A stretch of DNA of 12,751 nt from Smittium mucronatum (Eukaryota > Kickxellomycota > Harpellomycetes > Harpellales > Legeriomycetaceae). Positions 1 through 8,880 of the stretch are shown piece after piece (the stretch's first letter is position 1; every line of letters starts with the position of its first letter). The stretch spans positions 1 to 12,751 of the forward strand of contig LSSL01007724.1 of NCBI GenBank assembly GCA_001953115.1, written 5' to 3'. Both the position numbers and the translations under genes were made by a program. The notes below the pieces were generated by a model. The model did not search any database. It was not told the origin of the DNA and saw nothing but the letters and a program-made list of their open reading frames with translations.

Positions 1-18
1 GGGGGGGGGGGGGGGGGG
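1..18. other. Pure G homopolymer at contig edge
   Basis: The first 18 bases are all G, in a window where G is otherwise the rarest or second rarest base. Two-colour Illumina chemistry writes G when signal is lost, so runs like this at contig ends are usually sequencing artefacts rather than biology. Nothing telomere-like (no repeated short motif) follows it. Confidence 0.8.
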
Positions 19-1885
19 CGCTCAGAAAAGAAATTTTGGGGGTTTTTTTTCGTATCATAATTAAAATTTTACCTTTTAAATAAATTTGATTAATTTTGGG
101 ATGGATCTTAATATCGATTATATAGAAATTATGTTAAAAATTAAAAATTTTCAAGTGTAATGAAGCTTCTTTCGATAAAAATGCATCTTTTTGAAAAATA
201 AACTTTTCCACTTGAGTAGATTGTTATTTTAAAGCACCCAGATTTATCAATATAAAGATTTTCTCAAAAAAAAAAATGATGGTTAAGTAATAATTTTTTT
301 TTTATAAATTTATTCAATTATAACTAATTAATATGTCTAGTTTTATAATTTATATCTTAATTTAGTTATTTGGTTCACATTTGGTAAAAAAACACAATGC
401 ATAAACAGAATCAGTTTTTTCACCGGGCGTCTAAGAAAAAAAAATATAACCACCCCTACCTAAATAAATATTTACTAATACCATTCTATAAAAATAGTAT
501 ATAACTAAAATATCTTTTTTATATAATTTAAAAATATATCCCCCTCATTTATATATAAATTTAACAGTAAAATATGAAATTTTTATTACTATATAATATA
601 CCCACCATTATTTAACTATAAACATACACCAACCCCACCAAGTTATATTACAATAAAAAACACATCACTAATTTTTATAATCATATAAACTCACTATATT
701 AATATTTATTCTTGTACATATAACGTCTTTTTATATAAAAATATAGATATACCCATCTCGTTTATATAACTGTATACTTAAGCCATCATCATTTAAATAA
801 AATTAAGAATAAGTAGCTTATTCGCATATCTGTATAACTAAACTGCAACAATAGTATAAATATCATATCAGCATAAACTTATATCAGTTTTTATATTCTT
901 GAGCTTCATATTAATATTTTTGTCCGAATTTTTGAACCATATTATCACCAGTAAAGCATCAATTTTCAAATGGTTTTCTATTAAATCAATGGTGTTTCCC
1001 ATGATATTTTTTTTTCTTAGTTTTTATTGTATTTATCTTTACAGTTTCATTTCTAAAGCTTAAATCTATTCCAATCCTCCATAGATTATCATTAGCTTTT
1101 AATTGTCAACACACTTAATTGCTTAGTAATTTTTTGAACTTTTTTGTAATTTATTTTAATTATTTAGAAAAATGAAGTCCGAGAGTGGATTATTATCTCT
1201 TAATTTCTGTATGATATTTTTTTTAAATTCTTGAACAAATTTTTTTTTAATTTTACGTAGATATTTTATTTTTTAGTTTCTTAAACACTCAATTTATTTT
1301 TTTTTTCTAAATAGTTTTGCATAATTTATAAAAAAAAATTTTCTATAAAAATTTATATAAAAATTCTAAAATATATATATTTTTTCTTACAAGATAATGT
1401 CATCACTGCACATTATATTGATTTTTATCAAAATTTTATCTGTATAAGTTAATATATATTAATTTATTTTAAAATACTTTATACGTAAATTAATATCCAA
1501 ATTTATCTAAATATTCAATATTTTAATTTTTATAGCTGGTTTATTTTATTATTTTAAATAATTCTTTATTTCTTTATTTGGGGTTTTTTGATATTATTTT
1601 TAAATAAAAATTAAATTTTTTCTAATTTTAATAAGCATATTAAAATATCAATATTTCTGTCTTATTTTTAATAGATATCATTAAAAACTAAAAGATATTA
1701 TTGGAAACTCAAAAAAAAACATTTTATATTTCAAAGGAATGTATATATACATCAATTGAGATTTAATGATAGAAACTTAAATTAATTTAAGCACCAGAAA
1801 AAAAAAATGTATCTTTCTGCGTATAAATATGCACAGAAAAAGTGGTAGAGCTGCTAATTTAAGCACATATTTGGTTTTTATCATA
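19..1885. other. AT-rich stretch without recognisable gene
   Basis: About 1.9 kb of AT-rich sequence with many T and A runs and dense stops in all frames. I see no coding-like frame, RNA gene or repeat array. The only structure that stands out is the G-depleted block listed separately at 481-720. It is probably intergenic DNA or repeats too old to recognise. Confidence 0.6.
481..720. other. G-depleted, C-bearing strand-skewed block
   Basis: Counting by eye over these 240 bases gives about 40 C and only about 5 G. The C residues cluster in short CCCC, CCACC and ACCCCACC words between AT-rich spacers. No open frame accompanies the skew. It contrasts with 8401-8880, where the + strand is G-rich and C-poor. 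The cause is unknown: transcription-linked mutation, a decayed low-complexity repeat, or chance are all possible. Confidence 0.6.
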
Positions 1886-2170
1886 AGATAATACCAAAAA
1901 ACAAAGTATATTAATCATAAAAACCCATCTAGAATTCTCAAAATCAAAGACAATTTAAATAATATAAAATTAAATCATGTGATTTCCTTAGAAGTAAGGT
2001 TGAAGTTTTTAAATATACCTATAAATAATATACATAAACCCCCTAGAGATAATATTGGAGAACTAAATCACGCTTCAATATTTTTTATTGGCAATAATCC
2101 CTTCTTGAAAAAATTAATAGGGATGCTTAATATACATATATTTAATGTTATCCCACAAAAACCCAAGTAA
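1886..2170 (+). pseudogene. Possible LINE endonuclease fragment
   Basis: A frame with no stop runs from after a TAA at 1883 to a TAA at 2168, about 94 sense codons, which is long for DNA this AT-rich. Any start would be a GTG at 1979, so it looks like an internal fragment rather than a gene. Residues around 2024-2045 read NNIHKPPR and those around 2114-2137 read LIGMLNIH. These resemble two landmarks of the LINE-type exonuclease-endonuclease-phosphatase domain, an NxYxPP strand followed by a GDFNxH catalytic loop. In that loop the metal-binding Asp would be lost (Met here). The spacing between the two motifs, about 24 residues, is shorter than usual. Such a domain nicks target DNA to prime reverse transcription. 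No matching RT follows directly. A chance open frame is the main alternative. Confidence 0.4.
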
Positions 2171-2544
2171 ATTAAAAAAATTTACTACATGCAAAAAAAA
2201 TTCAAATTGTGCTATAATTTTTTTTTAACAGCGATCTTTATATTTTATTTTTTAAACACGCGTTTATAGTAGGCAAATTAAGCTATCATTTAATTAAAAT
2301 TTATCCAATTTAAACTTACTAGTATTTTTTATAATTTTTATATCGAATTTATTTCTTTCTAAATTCTAAAAATTAATCAAGAATTCGTTATTCGCTCAAT
2401 AAAAATAGTTTAACAAGATAAATACTAAACTTATATATATTACTATAAAAGGGAGCTTTTTTCGATAAGATTCATATATATGAAATTTTAAGAAAAAAAT
2501 TCCCAAAAAATCAAAATAAATACAGATTATACATTAAAAGATAA
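2171..2544. other. AT-rich gap, nothing recognised
   Basis: About 370 bases of A/T runs with frequent stops in every frame. The 12-mer tttaaacacgcg at 2251-2262 recurs at 4131-4142 inside the RT relic, but the flanks do not match, so I do not read it as a repeat. No gene or RNA is visible. Confidence 0.55.
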
Positions 2545-2832
2545 AAATTATTTGGTATATTCACGGTTAACAGTGATCCTTCAAATATTTTAAGATTGGA
2601 AATTAATTTACGCTTGATAAATGACTACATCTCAGATATTTTTAACACAAATATAAAATCAATAGACACTTCTATTAACAACCTCTACATTACTCCATGA
2701 GAAATATTTTAGGAAAAAGATGGAAAATTATATGGACATATGTTATTCATAGTAAAATTATACAATTTGTGGGAAAATATTATACGATTCATCTTGTATT
2801 TTCTAAAAGGTAATTTCAAATTAACTAATTAA
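2545..2832 (+). pseudogene. Unrecognised decayed frame, two stops
   Basis: From after TAA at 2542 to TAA at 2830 one frame gives 95 codons broken only by TGA at 2698 and TAG at 2710. TAA should be by far the commonest stop in sequence this AT-rich, so its absence from the interior suggests former coding sequence in which TGG, CAG or CGA codons decayed. The N-terminal half is rich in Asn, Ile and Asp (NDYISDIF, SIDTSINN). After the stops comes EKDGKLYGHMLFIVKLYN. I do not recognise a family. It lies between the endonuclease-like relic and the DIRS-like element, so it could belong to either or be separate. Confidence 0.35.
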
Positions 2833-3052
2833 TAATTAATCCTAAATAAATGAAAAAATTCTCTGTTTTTTTAGGAATGTAGCCTTAAGCAATTTTTTTG
2901 ATAAATTTATCATATTTTCTTTACACTGGTACTTTATCTCAACAGAAAATATTTTCTTATTAAATTAATCTTATATATTTATAATATCAAATTTTAACAC
3001 TTTACAGCTTAAAAAACTACATTTTTTTTTTTTTCAAAAAAACATGTAGAAG

Positions 3053-3566
3053 CAAATTTATGACAAGATAACCGAGCTTAGTGAGAAGATTAACTAGTTT
3101 ATAAAAAATGGGACTCTAATGAAGATGATAATGAGGATAATTATATCACAGCCCATAGTAGAATTTGTGGCCTCAAAATATACCCAAAGCTTATCGAGCC
3201 CCTCCTAGCTTAGAAGAAGACTTTTTTCGTGCTCCATTTCCTGAAGAAGGGAATTAAAAAATATTTAATTAATGCCATGTACTGTAGGAATGAAGCATTT
3301 TCTTTCTCTAATAAACGAAGAAGCTTCTTATATCATTAAGAATATGTATTAATCGTAATATAGTATCCTTTCATCACTACCAGACCAATAGGCCAGTTGT
3401 TTTTTATGTTAAAAAAGTGCTTCAAATTAATGAGGTATAATTAGATGAACCAATAATTATTTTTGCTATTGAAATGAAAATTATACTTGCTGAAACAAGG
3501 AAAATTATCGCAAAAGAGGGGTTTGAAGGCCTTCACCAAAAATTAAGCTTGCCGGGCTGCGCGTAA
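3053..3566 (+). pseudogene. Gag-like ORF relic of the DIRS-like element
   Basis: Three frames carry consecutive pieces. First, QIYDKITELSEKIN at 3053-3094 (coil-like), then TAG. Second, an acidic NEDDNEDN stretch from 3118 leads into KIYPKLIEPL near 3175-3201. Third, after a frameshift, LEEDFFRAPFPEE lies at about 3210-3248. Downstream, 3378-3563 reads in one frame with a single TAA at 3438; it includes LDEPIIIFAIEMKIILAETR and ends LHQKLSLPGCA. This succession resembles the Gag-like first ORF of fungal DIRS-like and related retroelements, where YPxLIE and the EEDFFRxPxxEEE block are landmarks. Such proteins package element RNA. Sequence to about 3900 may be the decayed C-terminal part but shows no zinc knuckle. 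The family assignment rests on motif memory. Confidence 0.55.
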
Positions 3567-4070
3567 AAATAAAAACCACAACTAACGAGCGGCTAATTGA
3601 CTAAAAAAATCTATCAGAGCTTATGAATAAAAGTCTACTAAAATTCACGCACATGGCCATATCTATAGCAACAACATCTTGTAAGCTAAAAAAAAAGCAA
3701 CTTTATACTCCGATCAAGCTAAAAAGACGCTTAATTTCCCCAAAGTAAACACCAGAAATAACTTCGAAGGTATTAAAGCTAAAATCAAATGTTTCAAGAA
3801 GAAAGATTGGGGAGCCGTAGCCACAGTTTGTCACAGTAGGGGTGAGATGCGTCTTTACTCATTCAAAAACCATGTGTGTTGCTTACATATGATCTTTGTG
3901 TAATAGACAACAAAAAGAGAAAAAAATCCGCCTCTGTTATACCTTCCAGAACCGAAAAGAAATCCACAACCAAGCAGGAGGAGAATATAACGAAAATATG
4001 CAAATTAAATGGCCAAAGATGTTTTCCAATTTCTAAAATATAATTCTATTTAATTGAAATCAATAAATTC

Positions 4071-4922
4071 GGTCGGGTTCTAAAGAATTTTTTTTAAAAT
4101 CTCCGAAAATTTGGGAGAACTGGATATAGTTTTAAACACGCGCCTATTAAATTGATTTATAAATCAGAGGAGTTTCAAAAATGAAATTGATGGATTCAAG
4201 ATGCAGGATGATACGGATGAAAAAAATTGTTACAGCAATCGACCTAATATAATCATTCTTTCAATTAATGATAGACACTATTTCCATTAATTATTTGGGG
4301 TTCTAATGGAATTTAAGAGAATACCAATTCAGGGTGTTCCCATTCGATATGAGGTTTTTTTTAATAAGGAATATATTTAAAGTATTTATATACTAGAAAA
4401 AACCAAAATAAAAGATACGAGAATGTTACCACTGGGTTTTTGCCAATATTATCAGATCATTAATACGACAGAACAGATAGTAAGGGATCATAATAGCTGA
4501 ATATTTAGATGAAATTTTGGCAATGGGATCACAAAAAAAAAAAATTCACGAGAGGAACAAGGATGGTCCAATCTGAAATTTTCACGGAAGATCCAAAATT
4601 TAGTTATGTTAATCAAAACAAGACACATGAAATTTAGTGTTCCTCGAATCTAAATCTGAGATATCAGAAGAGGAGCTAAATTAACTTTAAGAAAAAGACA
4701 AGAAAGTGTATGGGATCTTGTTTCATTCATATGCAAGGAAAAGAAAATGTTATGAAAGTCCTGCCGGACTGCCTGAATACGAAAATTATCCAAAAATTGA
4801 TTATAAAATCTTTATAGTCGCCGAGGAACTTTAAAGAAACAATTCGACTAAAATGCATGCAAAAAAACTCTGAAATTGGGGAAAGAGCAATTATCCAAAA
4901 TGAATTGATATTTTTTCTTTCT
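4071..4922 (+). pseudogene. Reverse transcriptase relic, DIRS type
   Basis: GRVLKNFF at 4071-4094 corresponds to the GGRL-type start of DIRS RTs. FKMQDD at 4195-4212 and VTAIDL at 4229-4246 correspond to the FKMED and SIDLKDAY (motif A, first catalytic Asp) segments. YLGF, a TAA, then WNLREYQFRVFPF at 4292-4345 is the YLGFxWxxxxYQFxxLPFGL signature. GIIIAEYLDE at 4484-4513 is motif C, with YLDE where YLDD is expected. Past this, a stop-free stretch at 4818-4922 (SPRNFKETIRL and on) would be the connection to RNase H. The RT once copied element RNA to DNA. At least five stops and several frame changes, plus the lost catalytic Asp, make it dead. Only about 100 nt separate GRVL from FKMQ, versus some 300 expected, implying an internal deletion. 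Confidence 0.7.
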
Positions 4923-4931
4923 TAATTTCCA

Positions 4932-5402
4932 GAGATTGAATTATATACGGGTGACAGTAAAAAAAGGTGGGCAATTGATTATGGGGAAAATTTTATTCTG
5001 GGTCATGGCCCTAAAAATTAAAGAGGTTTCATATTAATGCGAAATAAATATTAAATTTTTTTACGCAGTAAAGCTATCAAATTTTCCTGCAAATAAATTA
5101 GAGTATACCTTGAAAATACTGCCGGTCTCCTTGAACCAATTCCCAGTGGGTACGGAGCCGCTAGAGCGACAGATGGGAGTGGGATGAATTTTTAATTAAT
5201 TTTTTCCTTTTATTGTATTTCTATTTTTATTTTTTCTAATATTTAAATATTATAAATAAATTCCCTTAAAAAAAAAAACCTTGAAAATACTACTAAGATT
5301 GCATATATAAGGATGTTTGAACGAACGAAATCAGAGAAAAAGATCGAAATATCAGAAAAATATAGAGATATTTCTTGGAAAATGGAGCCTGACTTCAGTT
5401 AG
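4932..5402 (+). pseudogene. RNase H relic split by a retroposed insert
   Basis: 4932-5018 reads EIELYTGDSKKRW, then AIDYGENF, matching the IExxTDASxxGWG opening of retroelement RNase H, with the first catalytic Asp displaced by a small change. A conserved HINxKE-like segment is decayed near 5030-5070. IRVYLENT at 5097-5120 is then interrupted. The same reading resumes after the insert as LENTTKIAYIRM at 5280-5315 and stays open for 40 codons to TAG at 5400. The NTTxxAYIR and TKSEK pattern is the VDNTTAxAYxRxxGGTxSxK block of DIRS RNase H. The catalytic Asp of VDN appears as Glu. RNase H removes the RNA strand during reverse transcription. The reading frame matches exactly on either side of the 14-bp duplication, which confirms both the domain and the insertion. 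Confidence 0.72.
5107..5291 (+). mobile_element. Retroposed insert with 14-bp target duplication
   Basis: The 14-mer accttgaaaatact occurs perfectly at 5107-5120 and 5278-5291, flanking 157 bases that interrupt the RNase H relic. The insert ends in a run of about ten A (5268-5277, directly abutting the A of the second copy), with AATAAA at 5255-5260 a few bases upstream. These are the hallmarks of target-primed retroposition of a polyadenylated RNA. Its 5' part (5121-5195) is much more GC-rich than the surroundings. It reads as a protein tail without stops (AGLLEPIPSGYGAARATDG, then SGMNF) ending in TAA at 5193, and about 70 bases of AT-rich 3' UTR follow. It is therefore best read as a 5'-truncated copy of an mRNA or LINE 3' end. 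I see no tRNA-type A and B boxes, so a tRNA-derived SINE is less likely. The source gene is unknown. Confidence 0.8.
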
Positions 5403-5518
5403 CATACGAGCCCACTTCTACGAGACCACTTAATTCTATATAGATAATGGAATTTCAAATTTAATAATTACTAAATCTATCAAAATAAAAAAAATTTAGT
5501 AAAGTTTTGGAAAAAAAC

Positions 5519-5830
5519 GATGTAGAATTTTTTGCAACAGTGCATAACGTCAAGCGAAGCAAATAATATATCTGGATAAAATATATCAAAGCAATCATAA
5601 TGAATTCTCTATATCGTATGTGGTTTATTTAGAAAAGTTATTAAAGCTTCTTTTCTTAGAATTTGATTCCCCAAGCTACCCATAAGGCCAGAGAAGAGAT
5701 GCTAAAAATGTTAATCGTAGCACTCAACTAGTAATTTGCAATTTTGAATCCAGAGGTATCCAGAATAGCAATACTGCAGAAAAATATTCTTCCGGCCTCA
5801 ATAATGGCTCCGGAACCGAAGAGATAAAAA
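5519..5830 (+). pseudogene. DIRS-type domain downstream of RNase H
   Basis: A frame from 5519 reads DVEFFATVHNVKRSK to a TAA at 5564, then YIWIKYIKAIIMNSL to a TAG at 5630. This resembles the segment after RNase H in DIRS elements, where a conserved DxDLFAxxxNxxxxxYxSWxxDxxAxxxNAF stretch occurs. Fragments near 5665-5790 (NLIPQATHKAREEML, then LNPEVSRIAIL) correspond loosely to the FPPFxLIxRxxxKIxxE and PxWPxQPW parts that follow. An LK, LMALKNKWS-like stretch near 5850-5880 recalls the 'LxAWKISG' junction before the recombinase. The domain's biochemical role is not known to me. Stops and frameshifts rule out function. Confidence 0.5.
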
Positions 5831-6260
5831 TATCTGTTTTAAAGAACAAATGTTGAAGTTAATGGCCTTGAAAAATAAATGGAGCTACATTTTAAGCTAA
5901 GGTTTGGTCAATATGTTCATCTTAATAATCTTAAAAAACTAAAGTAATATAAAAAGGCATAGAGAATACCACCCCTGAGCAATTTTTTTTTGAGCTATAT
6001 AATTTCCTAAAAAGTATTCTAAAAAATCAAAACAGCTATATATTTAATTTTTTATAATTTTTTTTCGTATAAAACAGGATAACTGTTTCCAACAAAAAGG
6101 CATATAAATTCGAGATAGTTAATATAAGTGAAATCCCAAAGAAAATAGCACCTCGGCCTTGCTTTTAAAGATTTTTTAAGGATTCTCAAGAAAAGCTAAT
6201 AGTTTCATTTAAAATACCCTCATTTAATTTTTCACAAGTGATAAGGTGATCGATATTGTG

Positions 6261-6860
6261 GATAATATCAAAATAATTGAAAATTTAAAACTAAAATATA
6301 AGTTGTGCTGGTTGCAATCAATATGAGGCTTTTTGTGATCAAGCGTTGTTCACATAATTGAATATATCCAAAATTTGGTTTATAATAAATTTTTATGTTA
6401 TTTAACTTTGAGCTTAAGTGAAAAAGAAAAGATAGAATAATATCCAAGCCATTCCAAATAAAGTAAACAATCACAATGCGGTTTTTTAATTAGAAAATTA
6501 TAAAAAGCACAAGATGAGGATAGGAAATAAATAATTAGCAAAAGAGAATGCGCACTAACACGAAATAAAACTATACATGCTTCTCATAAATATATTTGGT
6601 CTCATTAAAGCGTTAAGAAAATATTAAATAACGCGATGAATACAGTCTATCGTTTACATTATGGGTATTAACTCAAGAGGTAGACGTTCAAAAACCATGT
6701 CATTTGGTCCCAAAGGGTAGCTGCTGCCGACAAAAAACCATCAAAAATAGTCCCACAAACATTCTGGTTAAACTATTAAATGCTTTAAATATACAATCTT
6801 CTTTTTCACAGCAACTCTTCTAATTCAATAAAATAATTACTGCCTCTAAATACACATTAT
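6261..6860 (+). pseudogene. Probable tyrosine recombinase relic
   Basis: In one frame, between TGA at 6336 and TAA at 6438, 33 codons read SVVHIIEYIQNLVYNKFLCY, then LTLSLSEKEKIE. This recalls the helical N-terminal core-binding domain of DIRS tyrosine recombinases, where xxPxxYxxxxVxNFLxxL is followed by YSTINxYRSAIS. Near 6640-6800 come NTVYRLHYGY and later ADKKPSKIVPQTFWLNY, comparable to the YRSAIS and RPPxPKYxxTWDV landmarks. LNALNIQSS at about 6777-6803 would follow WDV. The catalytic RHRY residues are not identifiable, being either decayed or beyond the readable part. The position directly after the RNase H-linked domain is the strongest argument. The opposite strand is also open over 6268-6474, but that product is hydrophobic and low-complexity and looks like a shadow. 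Confidence 0.4.
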
Positions 6861-7646
6861 ATGATCCCATAGTGGCTTATAGTGTAATAATTAATCTATT
6901 TTAAAAATACTAATTTAAATTTTACTGATACGGAATCATATTATGTCCCTCCATCAATCTTACCACTGTTATTAATATTGAATACCAATGATATTCGATT
7001 ATTAAGTTATCAAAAGACGCATCTAGGGTATATATAACTAAAAAAAATAAAAAGAGAGAATTTTTTTCGTTTATTTAGGACTAATTAGTAGTTATTGTTT
7101 ATCCAATAAAATATGAAACACGTAATATGACATAATATTAGTATAATATAAATAAATATTCTTAAACCAGATTAATTATTACATCTAGTTCTACACTAAT
7201 AGGCGTGATAAAAAAAATTAAAGGTCAGCTATCTTTCCTAAAAAATCTATAAGTATTACATATTTAGGACAATTATCCGATTATTTTTTTTCAAAAAAAA
7301 GTAACTTTGAAGTATTTTCAATTTTTAATTCAGGTAAAATAAGCGGAAATTATCGAGTTTTTATTTTTATTTTTTGGTTTTAAAAAAATTTAAATGGTTT
7401 TAAATTATGAAATATGGCTTTTTGATGGTTCATTAAATATATAACCAAGAATTTTTTTGTAGATATTCACTACCCATAGAATTTTAATAGGTCGTACATT
7501 ACCACTAGTTTATTTCTCGTAGAAATCAAAGCATGAAAAAATTTATAAAAAGATTTAAATAAACTGATAGAACACGCAGTATCCAAATCTTAAAAATAAA
7601 ATTTCCATAGAAAATAATCAGTGATATTTGAATTCCAAAAATATAA
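6861..7646. other. AT-rich stretch, nothing firm
   Basis: About 790 bases with dense stops. It may contain the unrecognisable 3' end and terminal repeat of the DIRS-like element, but I found no repeat shared with the 2830-3050 flank. A short frame at about 7480-7535 gives no family resemblance. Confidence 0.5.
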
Positions 7647-8066
7647 TATGATAGGCGCTATTTTTCTACAACCAACTTAATTTTTTGCTTTTTCCAATTT
7701 CCAATTTTGTCTTCAGTGAAGTTCAGAGGATTAAAGTTTCTAGATTATATAAAGATAAAAAAGACACAAGCTAAAAAAAAGATGGTGAAAAAAAAATTAA
7801 TTATAGATTTTTTGCATTTAGAACATAAAATAGATACTTTTATTGCTGTATTAAATATTAAGCACTGATTTGATAGATTTGGATGAATATTTCTAATGCA
7901 GGTATATAATAAAATTTTAAAGAATATTTAGAAGAGAGGATTTAACATCTAGATATCTCCAAGACGCATAGAATTAATATTTTTGCGTGAAAAATGAATG
8001 AAATTCAACATAAAAAAATTTCCTGGTATCCAATTTTCAACAAGCTGGCGGGGAAATATTGTCTTT
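7647..8066 (+). pseudogene. Decayed frame, possibly LINE RT C-terminal part
   Basis: One frame runs 140 codons from after TAA at 7644 to TAA at 8067 and contains five stops: TGA 7866, TGA 7884, TAG 7929, TAG 7950 and TGA 7995. None is TAA, although TAA should dominate by chance here. This points to former coding sequence whose TGG, CAG or CGA codons mutated. The first 73 codons are stop-free, with a Lys-rich middle. HLEHKIDTFIAVLN, then SPRRIELIFLREK, then KKFPGIQFSTSW loosely match the LINE RT region after the YADD box: an SLEENIxxLxxVLN helix, the KTELIHF strand and WLGIxFD. The spacing is longer than usual and no YADD is visible, so the family call is tentative. A translation with TGA as Trp would remove three of the stops, but nothing else suggests an altered code. 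Confidence 0.35.
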
Positions 8067-8400
8067 TAATATAAAAAATAATAGAATATTTAAAATATGT
8101 GCACGTTTATACTGAAATTTCAATAAGAAGTTGGCAGAAGAGAAGAAAAATAAAATGTTAAAGGATTTTAAAGTACTTAAATTAAAATAATAGTCTTCTA
8201 AAAATAGTGAATACTTGGAATTCGGAAAAAGAGAGTGAATTTTTTGGATAATTAAAAAAATTGATTTTTTTTATTTCTATAAAATAATATATCTTATCAA
8301 TTATGTTTACATATATAACTTTAAAATATATTAGCTATAAAGCTCAAAAAAAATCAAAAAAAATTATCTGAAAAATTACATATAATTAAATGAAAAATAT

Positions 8401-8880
8401 TCGATTAATTAATAATATATAATATAAAAAGGGTGGTGAAATAGATAAAGAAAGATAATGAAGGTAGGGTGATATATTTTTCTCAGAAAAATATTAAACG
8501 TGGATGAGAATAGCTATACTAAACAAAACAAAACAAAATTAAAAAAATATGAGGGCATAGAGCAGAAAAATAAGTAAATTTCTTGAAATAGTGGGTAAAA
8601 ATGAAAAAATTTAATAAAAAATACATAAAAAAATTATTAAATTAGTCTGATAGAATAAAAAGACTAAATTATTAGAAAATAGTGATATTATAATAGTACT
8701 TCGATTGAAAATTTAACATTCGCTTAGTTAAATGGTAGCTCAGTAACTCGATAGAAAATTATAACAGTAAAAAATTTAAAAAATCAAAAAATTAGAGCAA
8801 TAGAGCACTAGAGAGTTAGAAAGGTAGAGAACTATAAAAGTAAAAAATTAGCTTGACCTAAAATTATTAGGTAGGAGATT
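8401..8880. other. C-poor, G-rich strand-skewed block
   Basis: By eye these 480 bases hold about 77 G and 33 C on the + strand. The G lies in gggtggtg, gaaggtaggg and short gag, tag and gtag words between A runs. The 11-mer taactcgatag occurs at 8744-8754 and again near 8888-8898, hinting at an old duplication. There is no open frame. The skew is opposite to that of 481-720. Confidence 0.5.

Larger units (their letters stand above)
3053..6860 (+). mobile_element. Decayed DIRS-superfamily retrotransposon
   Basis: Translated fragments on the + strand fall in the order expected for a tyrosine-recombinase retrotransposon: Gag-like (3053-3566), reverse transcriptase (4071-4922), RNase H (4932-5402), a DIRS-type domain beginning DVEFFA (5519-5629), and a probable tyrosine recombinase (6261-6860). 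DIRS elements copy RNA to DNA and integrate with a tyrosine recombinase instead of a DDE integrase. I see no aspartic protease, integrase zinc finger or LTR, which fits DIRS rather than Ty3. Gag, RT, RNase H and YR in this order is the Ngaro-like arrangement. Every module carries several stops and frameshifts, so none is functional. The region between GRVLKNFF and FKMQDD is shorter than in intact elements, suggesting an internal deletion. I could not find the split or inverted terminal repeats, so the element ends are not set. Boundaries are those of recognisable coding sequence only. Confidence 0.7.

Noticed and set aside
2251..4142. 12-mer tttaaacacgcg present at 2251 and 4131
   Set aside because: The match does not extend into either flank. 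A single 12-mer does not define a terminal repeat.
6268..6474. Minus-strand open frame of 68 codons
   Set aside because: It lies opposite the tyrosine-recombinase-like + strand frame, is hydrophobic and low-complexity, and has no motif. It is best read as a shadow.
3053..6860. A novel defence or regulatory system
   Set aside because: All recognisable modules belong to a retrotransposon, and all are broken by stops and frameshifts. Nothing suggests a working system.
7647..8066. Alternative genetic code (TGA as Trp) explaining the stops
   Set aside because: TAG stops remain in the same frame, other relics contain TGA, TAG and TAA, and no mitochondrial gene or tRNA is present. Decay explains it better.
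8728..8755. A-box-like tggtagctcagtaac
   Set aside because: No B box or cloverleaf follows, and the surrounding sequence is low-complexity A/G.
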